Program-made: the position numbers and the translations under genes
Part shown: piece by piece, positions 1-5,126 of the stretch
Layout of the letters: every line of letters starts with the position of its first letter
How positions within the stretch are numbered: position 1 is the stretch's first letter
Source of the DNA: Gammaproteobacteria bacterium
Lineage (GTDB): Bacteria; Pseudomonadota; Gammaproteobacteria; DAOWEP01
Assembly: GCA_030638455.1 (NCBI GenBank)
Contig: DAOWEP010000080.1
Coordinates: forward strand, 1 to 7,327
Length of the DNA stretch: 7,327 nucleotides
Direction: 5' to 3'
Notes under the pieces: generated by a model
The model's database searches: none
What the model was told of the DNA's origin: nothing
What the model saw: only the letters and a program-made list of their open reading frames with translations

Positions 1-588
1 ACCTGGTGGACCACCTTCTATCTCTGCACCATGATCGTAAAAAATTTCCGTACATGGACCGCAGGGGCCGGTATCTCCCATGGACCAGAAATTGTCGCTC
101 TCGTGTTTCGTGCCCGGCTTGTCGCCAATGCGACTCAAGCAATCCGGGTTTACCCCGATTTCGTTCAGCCAGATATCTACGGCCTCATCATCATCCTCAT
201 ATACCGTGATCCACAACTTCTCCGGCGGCAACTTCATTACATCCGTAAGAAATTCCCATGAATACTGAATCGCTTCACGCTTGAAGTAATCGCCAAAACT
301 GAAATTACCCAGCATTTCAAAAAAGGTATGATGACGGGCCGTGTAGCCGACATTTTCCAGGTCATTATGCTTACCACCCGCTCTTACACAACGTTGCGAG
401 GAGACGGCACGATTATATGGTCGTTTATCCTGCCCGATAAAAACATCCTTGAATTGCACCATACCTGCATTGGTAAACAATAACGTGGGGTCATTCGCAG
501 GCACCAGAGGGCTACTCGGCACAACTTCGTGCCCATGTCTGCTAAAGTAATCGATAAAGGTTTTGCGGATATCTGCGCTGCTGGTCAT
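1..588 (-). CDS. alaS: Alanyl-tRNA synthetase, N-terminal 196 codons (3' part outside window)
   Basis: Alanyl-tRNA synthetase charges tRNA-Ala with alanine in the cytoplasm. The open frame runs from ATG at 588 to the left edge without a stop, so only the first 196 residues of a protein usually near 870 are present. They cover most of the class II catalytic core. Visible hallmarks are TNAGMVQFKDVF (residues 39-50, motif 1 region), SSQRCVRAGGKHNDLENVG (63-81), TFFEMLGNFSFGDYFK (88-103, motif 2 region) and DTGPCGPCTEIF (172-183). These match the bacterial AlaRS N-terminus almost word for word. The editing and C-Ala domains lie outside the window. The start is 31 bp downstream of the recX stop, so co-transcription with recX is likely, as in other gammaproteobacteria. 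The sequence in front of the ATG is AT-rich with only a weak Shine-Dalgarno match. Nothing looks broken, and identification is certain. Confidence 0.97.
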   Translation of the reverse strand, partial: MTSSADIRKTFIDYFSRHGHEVVPSSPLVPANDPTLLFTNAGMVQFKDVFIGQDKRPYNRAVSSQRCVRAGGKHNDLENVGYTARHHTFFEMLGNFSFGDYFKREAIQYSWEFLTDVMKLPPEKLWITVYEDDDEAVDIWLNEIGVNPDCLSRIGDKPGTKHESDNFWSMGDTGPCGPCTEIFYDHGAEIEGGPPG

Positions 589-619
589 AATTCTATTTCA
601 GGAAAATATTTATTGTTTG

Positions 620-1162
620 TTAGTTATTAATACTACTACTGCTCTCGACAAGTACAGCACGGATCTGTTCATGTGTAAATCCACGTTGTTGCAAAAATCT
701 GGTCTGCCTGGATTTTTCCGTGATGTCCTCTGGCAACAGATCACCAAAGCGCTTCCTTCTTGCTTCTGCTGCCATCTGAACCCAGTCAAAATCCTGACTT
801 CCCAGATATCGTGCAATCAAATGATCTGAAACTCCTCGCTGCTGCAACTCATTACGTATCAACATCTGACCACGTCCTTTCATTGTCCTTGAACGTACAT
901 AACTTTCCGTAAACCGCTCATCACTCTGCAAGCCTTCATTAGCCAGCTTATCCAGCACAGCGGTCACTATCTCAGATACGCAACCCTCTCCCTTCAGCTT
1001 TCTTTCCAGCTTGTGCTGTAATTCATGATATGAATGTTCTCGCCGGGACAACAGACCCACAGCAGTCCGGTATGTATTTTTGGCCCTTTTTGCTTCAACA
1101 GTTGCTTCATCTTGCCCTGTAGTGCCATCATGACCCTCAGTATGCCCGGTTACTTGTATCAT
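620..1162 (-). CDS. recX: RecX regulatory protein, inhibitor of RecA
   Basis: RecX binds RecA filaments and limits RecA ATPase and strand exchange. It is built from tandem three-helix modules. The 180-residue product has family signatures in order: AVGLLSRREHSYHELQHKL (about 34-52), a VLDKLANEGLQSDERFTESYVRSR stretch (69-92), then KGRGQMLIRNELQQRGV (95-111) and a C-terminal module with RRKRFGDL and TRFLQQRGF. E. coli RecX is 166 residues. The extra length is a polar 25-residue N-terminal tail rich in Thr, Gly, Glu and Asp. The start at 1162 is the only possible one, because an in-frame TAA lies three codons upstream and no alternative start occurs before the conserved domain. There is no strong Shine-Dalgarno sequence. 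The gene lies 164 bp downstream of recA on the same strand, past a terminator, so expression is probably recA read-through plus possibly its own promoter. It ends in four Ser codons, then Ile-Asn-Asn. Confidence 0.95.
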   Translation of the reverse strand: MIQVTGHTEGHDGTTGQDEATVEAKRAKNTYRTAVGLLSRREHSYHELQHKLERKLKGEGCVSEIVTAVLDKLANEGLQSDERFTESYVRSRTMKGRGQMLIRNELQQRGVSDHLIARYLGSQDFDWVQMAAEARRKRFGDLLPEDITEKSRQTRFLQQRGFTHEQIRAVLVESSSSINN

Positions 1163-1201
1163 CTTGACTTATACCGTTTATCCGCACAACCATCGAAGTG
1201 T

Positions 1202-1231
1202 ATCATAGAAATCACGCAGTACATTCTGCAA
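1202..1231 (-). promoter_or_regulatory. Candidate sigma-70 promoter for recX-alaS
   Basis: On the minus strand, TTGCAG (1226-1231) and TATGAT (1202-1207) are separated by 18 bp. The -10 element matches the consensus at 5 of 6 positions and the -35 at 3 of 6. It lies just downstream of the recA terminator and about 40 bp upstream of the recX start, where a secondary promoter would let recX and alaS be expressed without recA. This is inferred from the motif only; such matches also arise by chance in AT-rich DNA. Confidence 0.35.
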
Positions 1232-1248
1232 TACCATGTAATCATTTG

Positions 1249-1280
1249 AAAAAACAGGGAAGACGTATCACCGTCCTCCC
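1249..1280 (-). terminator. Rho-independent terminator after recA
   Basis: Read on the minus strand, GGGAGGACG (1280-1272), a six-base loop and CGTCTTCCC (1265-1257) form a 9-bp stem with one G-T wobble. The stem is followed by two bases and then six T (1254-1249). It begins 47 bp past the recA stop and 87 bp before the recX start. The structure is a textbook intrinsic terminator. A terminator between recA and recX is also known in E. coli, where read-through keeps RecX much scarcer than RecA. Confidence 0.85.
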
Positions 1281-1326
1281 CTCTCAATTCATTAAACCTA
1301 GTCTGTCAGTAAATAAGAATATTACC

Positions 1327-2373
1327 TTACAATTCTTTTTCAGTCTCTTTTTCGGCCTTTTCTTCTTGAACGTTTTGATTCGCACCCGGCATAAATTTAG
1401 CCCTAATCTGTGTCTCTATCTCTTCAGCAATCTCAGGATTCTCTCTTAGAAAGGCACAGACCTTATCCTTGCCCTGGCCTATCTTGTCGCCTTTATAGCT
1501 GTACCACGAACCCGCCTTGTCTACAAAATCATTTGCAACGCCCAGGTCAACTAACTCACCTTCATGAGAAATTCCCTGACCATAGAGGATTTCAAATTCA
1601 GCTTGCTTGAATGGAGGAGCTACCTTGTTTTTAACAACCTTCACCCGGGTCTGGTTACCTACTATCTCATCTCCCTTTTTGATGGCACCTATGCGGCGTA
1701 TATCCAGACGAACAGATGAGTAAAATTTGAGTGCATTACCGCCGGTCGTGGTCTCCGGACTACCAAACATCACGCCGATCTTCATACGAATCTGGTTAAT
1801 AAAAATTACCAGTGTATTGGATCGTTTAATGTTTGCCGTCAGCTTGCGCAAGGCCTGTGACATCAAACGGGCCTGTAACCCCATATGAGAATCACCCATA
1901 TCACCTTCAATCTCGGCCTTTGGAGTTAGCGCTGCAACAGAGTCGATAACTACTACGTCCACTGCACTGGAACGCACCAGCATATCGGTTATTTCCAGTG
2001 CCTGTTCACCGGTATCTGGCTGTGAAACCAGCAGGTCATCCACATTTACACCCAGTTTTTCTGCATAAGCAGGATCCAACGCATGTTCGGCATCAACAAA
2101 TGCACAGGTGCCTCCTGCTTTTTGTGCCTCTGCTATCACCTGCAAGGTAAGGGTTGTTTTACCGGATGATTCCGGCCCATAGATTTCCGCTACTCTGCCT
2201 TTTGGAAGCCCACCTATACCCAACGCGATATCCAGGCCCAACGAACCAGTAGAGATTGCCTCTATATCACGCGCTAGACCTGAATCACCCATACGCATAA
2301 CGGAACCCTTACCAAACTGTTTTTCAATCTGGCTTAGCGCCGCACTCAATGCTTTCTTCTTGTTCTCTTCCAT
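1327..2373 (-). CDS. recA: RecA recombinase
   Basis: RecA forms ATP-dependent filaments on single-stranded DNA, carries out homologous pairing and strand exchange, and stimulates LexA self-cleavage. The 348-residue product is full length (E. coli 353). Visible elements are the N-terminal polymerisation helix (about 1-30), Walker A GPESSGKT (66-73, Lys72), the catalytic Glu96 in VDAEHALD, Walker B VVVIDSVAAL (140-149), loop L1 EGDMGDSHMG (156-165), and loop L2 from about 194 to 210 (NQIRMKIGVMFGSPETTTGGNA region). The C-terminus is strongly acidic (last 13 residues mostly Glu and Lys), like the autoregulatory tail of E. coli RecA. The start at 2373 has a good Shine-Dalgarno sequence, GGGAG, 6 bp upstream. 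Transcription probably begins near 2461 from the promoter at 2468-2496, giving an untranslated leader of about 88 bases. It is divergent from the WYL regulator gene and followed by a terminator and recX. Confidence 0.99.
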   Translation of the reverse strand: MEENKKKALSAALSQIEKQFGKGSVMRMGDSGLARDIEAISTGSLGLDIALGIGGLPKGRVAEIYGPESSGKTTLTLQVIAEAQKAGGTCAFVDAEHALDPAYAEKLGVNVDDLLVSQPDTGEQALEITDMLVRSSAVDVVVIDSVAALTPKAEIEGDMGDSHMGLQARLMSQALRKLTANIKRSNTLVIFINQIRMKIGVMFGSPETTTGGNALKFYSSVRLDIRRIGAIKKGDEIVGNQTRVKVVKNKVAPPFKQAEFEILYGQGISHEGELVDLGVANDFVDKAGSWYSYKGDKIGQGKDKVCAFLRENPEIAEEIETQIRAKFMPGANQNVQEEKAEKETEKEL

Positions 2374-2467
2374 CTTATTCTCCCATTATGTTGTCTGGTA
2401 TAAAGTGGTATTGAAATATACGGTCAGCCGGAACTGCTTCGAGTTGACAGTAGATTGCTTTGAAAAC

Positions 2468-2496
2468 AATATAGGCTATACATTTTAACATGTCAA
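2468..2496 (-). promoter_or_regulatory. Strong sigma-70-type promoter of recA
   Basis: On the minus strand a perfect -35 TTGACA (2496-2491) is followed, after exactly 17 bp, by the -10 TATATT (2473-2468), which matches 4 of 6 consensus positions. The predicted transcription start is near 2461. Its strength fits recA, which is highly expressed. No CTGT-N8-ACAG LexA box overlaps it by eye. The nearest thing is ACTGC-N9-ACAGT (2433-2451), just downstream of the start; its spacing is one base too long and one half-site base is wrong. Confidence 0.7.
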
Positions 2497-2503
2497 TACT
2501 TTT

Positions 2504-2526
2504 TACTACCTAAGTAGTATTTACTA
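2504..2526. promoter_or_regulatory. Composite palindromic operator in the recA/WYL divergent promoter region
   Basis: Two perfect inverted repeats overlap here. TACTAC-CTAA-GTAGTA (2504-2519) has 6-bp arms and a 4-bp spacer. TAGTA-TT-TACTA (2515-2526) has 5-bp arms and a 2-bp spacer. The same half-site therefore appears three times in alternating orientation. The cluster starts 8 bp upstream of the recA -35 element; its first palindrome is centred near -50 relative to the predicted recA start, an activator-like position. It also touches the candidate -35 of the WYL gene, a repressor-like position. Winged-helix WYL regulators bind as dimers to inverted repeats near their own promoters, so the neighbouring regulator is the leading candidate ligand. 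An unusual LexA-type operator is the alternative. The repeats are seen directly; the binding protein is inferred. Confidence 0.6.
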
Positions 2527-2548
2527 TCAATTGAATTATATGTAGACT
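2520..2548 (+). promoter_or_regulatory. Candidate promoter for the WYL regulator gene
   Basis: TTTACT (2520-2525) and TAGACT (2543-2548) are 17 bp apart and each matches 4 of 6 sigma-70 consensus positions. Transcription would start near 2555, giving a leader of about 42 bases. The -35 lies inside the second palindrome (2515-2526), so a protein bound there would block it, which is consistent with autorepression. An alternative -10 is TACAAT (2564-2569), but it has only a poor -35 at proper spacing. Confidence 0.35.
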
Positions 2549-2596
2549 ATCACATACACAAGATACAATAACTATTTATTTATAAAGGATTTAATC

Positions 2597-3499
2597 ATGG
2601 CGCCATCCGATAAGCTACCTGAGGACATTAAGTGGAATACCCGCCAGAGACTTCAATATATTGAAATCATGGCGTACTACACGGGTGTTGTTACCAGAAG
2701 TGATGTCGCAAAGACCTTTGGCATATCCGATGCTGCCGCCACCAAGGACCTGACACTTTATGGAAAGATCGCGCCGGACAATCTCCAATACAAGCAGAAT
2801 GTATTTGGATTTGTCCCTAACGCATCCTTCAAGGAAGTATTTGCTGATTTATCTCCAGACACGGTCTTACCCATGATCGCCAACAATCTATCAACAACCG
2901 GAGGCCCCGTTGTTGACCATTTGATTTACGGAGTACCTGTTAACACACTGCCCTTACCTTCCAGACTGCCTGATAAGAGCATAGTGGCACAGGTAACAAG
3001 GGCCGCCCACCAGCATAAAAAACTGGGCATTGTTTATAACTCCCTGTCTGATAGAGAGCCTGATAAAAACAGTGACCAGCACAGGATTATCGAACCTCAT
3101 TCACTGATCGATACCGGCCTGCGCTGGCATGTGCGAGCGTATAGTGAAGATACGTTCGATTTCCGTGACTTTGTATTATCACGAATTACAGATGCAAAAA
3201 TACTTGAGGAAGAAGCAGAATCAAGCCCCGCATATGATGATGACTGGGTTGAAACCATCACGCTAAAACTAACGCCCCACCCTAACTTAAACCAGAAAAA
3301 ACAACGAAGCTTGTTGATCGACTACGGTGCAACAGATGAAATCATCGAAGTAAAAGTAAAAAGAGCACTGGTTGGATACACCCTACAGAAGCTATCTGTA
3401 GACACCACACAAAATCATTCTCTAAACCCAGATGCATATCAGCTAATTATCGCAAACAGGGATGAAGTAGAGCCTTTTGCGGGATGGGCGTTTCTTTAA
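2597..3499 (+). CDS. Winged-helix/WYL-domain transcriptional regulator, BrxR/CapW type
   Basis: This 300-residue protein has the three-part layout of the BrxR/CapW family. An N-terminal winged helix (about 14-72) contains the helix-turn-helix VTRSDVAKTFGISDAAATKD (32-51). A WYL ligand-sensing domain (about 125-205) follows, then a C-terminal WCX-like dimerisation segment (about 218-295). The family-typical core is IIEPHSLIDTGLRWHVRAY (164-182) with FRDFVLSRI (189-197): RWHVRAY takes the place of the Trp-Tyr-Leu motif, and Arg190 and Arg196 match the conserved basic residues that line the ligand pocket. The PHPN at 227-230 and the RALVGY at 256-261 are also typical of the C-terminal part. The ATG has AAAGGA 7 bp upstream. 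BrxR and CapW repress BREX and CBASS defence operons and are thought to respond to nucleic acid or another damage signal. No defence gene is near here; the gene faces away from recA instead, so a role in recA or its own control is inferred, not shown. Family assignment is firm and the target unknown. Confidence 0.9.
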   Translation: MAPSDKLPEDIKWNTRQRLQYIEIMAYYTGVVTRSDVAKTFGISDAAATKDLTLYGKIAPDNLQYKQNVFGFVPNASFKEVFADLSPDTVLPMIANNLSTTGGPVVDHLIYGVPVNTLPLPSRLPDKSIVAQVTRAAHQHKKLGIVYNSLSDREPDKNSDQHRIIEPHSLIDTGLRWHVRAYSEDTFDFRDFVLSRITDAKILEEEAESSPAYDDDWVETITLKLTPHPNLNQKKQRSLLIDYGATDEIIEVKVKRALVGYTLQKLSVDTTQNHSLNPDAYQLIIANRDEVEPFAGWAFL

Positions 3500-3510
3500 G
3501 CTTTGCTTAA
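3496..3510. other. Small hairpin between convergent WYL and thpR genes
   Basis: TTAAGC-TTT-GCTTAA (3496-3510) forms a 6-bp perfect stem overlapping the stop codon of the WYL gene. It is AT-rich and has no T-run on either strand, so it is a poor terminator candidate. The two genes end only 32 bp apart, and nothing better is visible between them. Confidence 0.3.
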
Positions 3511-3531
3511 GATTCCTTGTTTGAAAAGAGA

Positions 3532-4077
3532 TCACCAACTCCGCAACACTTTATACACCGGCCCTTCTGCATAGGTAACCGATTCCATCAAACTGAAATT
3601 TTTTACGTGCCACTTAATGGGCTCAATCGGATTATGCTGTTCACAAAAACGTCTACCCTGTCCTGCACTCACCTTTCTTGCCAGCGTGGCATGAGGAATA
3701 TAGTCTTGCATCTGTGACTGCTGAAACCCACAGTCATCAATATTTTTCTGTAACTGACTAACCAATGACTGCAACACATTCGGGACTTCTGTACAGCCCG
3801 CCCACAGGATCTTTGGCCTGCCCCAATGGCCCAGCCGATCAATCTGTAACGTAAAAGATGGAAACTGAATACTGGCTGCTGCCTGCTCCAGACAAGTGCC
3901 CCGCTCCTTATTGACAGCACCCAGAAAGATCAGTGTGACATGGAGATTTTCAAAAGATGTGCGACGACCAAACTGCACATCGTTAGATATTTTCCAGAGT
4001 TGCTGCCGGACCTGATCGTCCGGGCAAAGCGCGAAGAACATCCTTCGAGTTTCAGCCTGTACCATCCCGCGATCCAT
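3532..4077 (-). CDS. thpR: RNA 2',3'-cyclic phosphodiesterase (2'-5' RNA ligase family)
   Basis: ThpR belongs to the 2H phosphoesterase family. It opens 2',3'-cyclic phosphate ends on RNA and can join or cleave 2'-5' linkages in vitro; its cellular role is unsettled. The 181-residue product (E. coli ThpR 176) has both catalytic HxTx motifs: HVTL in NLHVTLIFLG and HATL in YIPHATLARK, about 80 residues apart. It begins with the family's RxFFAL-like strand (RRMFFALCPDD, 11-21) and carries WGRPKILWAG between the motifs. The start is not certain. ATG at 4077 lies 9 bp past the pncC stop but has no Shine-Dalgarno sequence. ATG at 4065 (residue 5) has a weak GGA seven bases upstream. ATG at 4041 (residue 13) would sit too close to its AAGG. 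Translation is probably coupled to pncC. It converges with the WYL gene. Confidence 0.93.
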   Translation of the reverse strand: MDRGMVQAETRRMFFALCPDDQVRQQLWKISNDVQFGRRTSFENLHVTLIFLGAVNKERGTCLEQAAASIQFPSFTLQIDRLGHWGRPKILWAGCTEVPNVLQSLVSQLQKNIDDCGFQQSQMQDYIPHATLARKVSAGQGRRFCEQHNPIEPIKWHVKNFSLMESVTYAEGPVYKVLRSW

Positions 4078-4086
4078 TCAGACTAT

Positions 4087-4575
4087 TCAAGACTGTTCAT
4101 CCAGGTAAGCCAGCAAACCCTGCAAGGCAGTAACTACCGCTTGCTGCCGAACCTGCTCACGATCACCCGTGTAATGTTGCACCTGACTGAGGGTAGACCG
4201 TCCTGTTCCTGTCCAGGCCAGCCAGACTGTGCCTACCGGTTTTTCAGCGCTGGCACCACCCGGACCCGCTATCCCGCTGATAGCGATAGAAACATCGGCA
4301 TGACTATGTTGCAACGCACCTTCCGCCATCTCCCGCACAGTCTGCTCGCTAACGGCACCATGTTCGTCCAGTGTTGTTGCCTGGACACCCAGTATTTCCT
4401 GCTTGGACTGATTGGTATAGGTAACAAAACCCCGGTCAAACCAGTGTGAACTGCCGGGTATTGCGGTAATTTCACGGGCTACCCAACCACCGGTACATGA
4501 CTCTGCCGTCACCAATGTAACAGCATGGCGCTTCAAGGCATTGCCTGTCTGTTCAGCAAGCTGATCAAGTTTCAT
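4087..4575 (-). CDS. pncC: Nicotinamide-nucleotide amidohydrolase PncC (CinA C-terminal domain)
   Basis: PncC deamidates nicotinamide mononucleotide to nicotinic acid mononucleotide, returning NMN to NAD synthesis. A main bacterial source of NMN is NAD-dependent DNA ligase, so the enzyme fits a DNA-repair neighbourhood. The 162-residue protein is the stand-alone form (E. coli 165), not the longer CinA fusion with a molybdopterin-binding-like domain. The active-site motif TAESCTGG (23-30) holds the nucleophile Ser26. Lys58 in TYTNQSKQEILGV corresponds to the conserved catalytic-site Lys. SGIAGPGGAS with the following EKPVGTVW (from about residue 99) is the family's glycine-rich nucleotide-binding segment. 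The ATG at 4575 has GAAGG 8 bp upstream. A -10-like TATACT (4610-4615, minus strand) in the 76-bp gap to the PilZ gene has no good -35, so it is unclear whether pncC has its own promoter. A 9-bp gap links it to thpR. Its position between mutS and recA is the classical gammaproteobacterial one. Confidence 0.96.
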   Translation of the reverse strand: MKLDQLAEQTGNALKRHAVTLVTAESCTGGWVAREITAIPGSSHWFDRGFVTYTNQSKQEILGVQATTLDEHGAVSEQTVREMAEGALQHSHADVSIAISGIAGPGGASAEKPVGTVWLAWTGTGRSTLSQVQHYTGDREQVRQQAVVTALQGLLAYLDEQS

Positions 4576-4651
4576 GGCCTACGCCTTCTTTTATGAACAG
4601 GTATGAATAAGTATAAACGGGCAAGTTCGAATTAATCAGAAGTTCCTTGAA

Positions 4652-4951
4652 TCAGGATTTCATTTCCGATATAGCACAAGCCACTTGATACACCTTACCT
4701 TCACCACCCTGACCTATACGAATAATTTCTACGAGCGCATGCAAGGGAGGAACGATTGTTTTCTCCGGTACAATATTGATTTCGAGCTGATCCCCCACCG
4801 CTAACTGATCTTCACATTCAATCAATACACCTGTTGCACTAAGATTAGTAGCAACACCACTATAAACTGAACCCGAATCCAGGTTTTTTAAGATAACACC
4901 ACAATCTATCGACATTCTCCTGAAGTCTCTCATATCCGATGAATCAACCAT
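4652..4951 (-). CDS. Small PilZ-domain protein, putative c-di-GMP receptor
   Basis: PilZ domains bind the second messenger cyclic di-GMP and pass the signal to motility, surface-polysaccharide or other effectors. The 99-residue product is essentially one PilZ domain. The arginine motif is RDFRR (8-12, fitting RxxxR), and the second binding motif is NLSATG (36-41, fitting [D/N]xSxxG). The following beta strands (VLIECEDQLAVGDQLEINIV, ALVEIIRIG, VYQVACAI) have the alternating hydrophobic pattern of the PilZ barrel. Both ligand motifs are intact, so binding is expected. No other domain, membrane segment or signal peptide is seen. A strong Shine-Dalgarno sequence, GGAGG, ends 6 bp before the ATG. 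The gene lies upstream of pncC on the same strand, 76 bp away, and is divergent from mutS. It is not a standard member of the mutS-pncC-recA cluster, and its target cannot be told from this context. Confidence 0.9.
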   Translation of the reverse strand: MVDSSDMRDFRRMSIDCGVILKNLDSGSVYSGVATNLSATGVLIECEDQLAVGDQLEINIVPEKTIVPPLHALVEIIRIGQGGEGKVYQVACAISEMKS

Positions 4952-5039
4952 CTCAACCCTCCAGTATCATTCAGTCAATGAAAATAAAATATCTGTGAAG
5001 TTTTGTTGTCTACCCGGCTCAAGTCTGCCTCAAACCCCA

Positions 5040-5068
5040 TTTATATGCCAGTGGTTATTTTATGACCA
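5040..5068 (-). promoter_or_regulatory. Candidate promoter for the PilZ-domain gene
   Basis: On the minus strand, TGGTCA (5068-5063, 4 of 6 consensus positions) and TATAAA (5045-5040, 5 of 6 positions) are 17 bp apart, placing transcription start near 5033 and leaving a leader of about 80 bases. The spacer contains one arm of the inverted repeat at 5054-5085. This is a motif-only prediction. Confidence 0.35.
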
Positions 5069-5085
5069 GCCCTGAGTAAAATAAC
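5054..5085. repeat. 9-bp inverted repeat in the pilZ/mutS divergent spacer
   Basis: GTTATTTTA (5054-5062) and TAAAATAAC (5077-5085) are perfect inverted copies separated by 14 bp. No T-run follows, and the arms are almost all A and T, so a terminator is unlikely. The arms contain TAAAAT on each strand, which could serve as -10 elements in either direction, or they could be an operator covering both promoters. No clear sigma-70 promoter for mutS was found elsewhere in the 175-bp spacer. Confidence 0.5.
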
Positions 5086-5126
5086 AATTAGTGCAAGCTC
5101 GCTGAATTCGATAAACTAGTACTAAT

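Noticed and set aside
632..641. TAC repeat resembling the half-sites near recA, about 45 bp upstream of alaS
   Set aside because: It is explained by a run of AGT serine codons at the recX C-terminus and does not form an inverted repeat.
563..829. Plus-strand open frame of 88 codons across the recX/alaS junction
   Set aside because: It overlaps the start of alaS and the end of recX on the opposite strand, with no Shine-Dalgarno sequence and no family resemblance.
2433..2451. Possible LexA box in the recA leader
   Set aside because: The site reads ACTGC-N9-ACAGT. The canonical box needs CTGT-N8-ACAG, so it has one wrong base and one extra spacer base. It is kept only as a competing possibility.
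2444..2473. Plus-strand TTGACA at 2444-2449 as the -35 of the WYL gene
   Set aside because: At 17 to 19 bp spacing the available -10 hexamers match the consensus at 3 positions or fewer, and the leader would be about 120 bases through the recA promoter.
2597..3499. Marker of a BREX or CBASS defence island
   Set aside because: The regulator is of the right family, but every neighbour in the window is a housekeeping or signalling gene, and no methylase, PglZ, BrxL, cyclase or effector is present.
3496..3510. Bidirectional terminator between the WYL gene and thpR
   Set aside because: The stem is only 6 bp and AT-rich, with no T-run on either strand.
3940..4449. Plus-strand open frame of 169 codons
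   Set aside because: It lies antisense to thpR and pncC, both firmly identified. Its translation is low in complexity of fold signals, rich in Arg, Cys and Pro, and shows no known domain.
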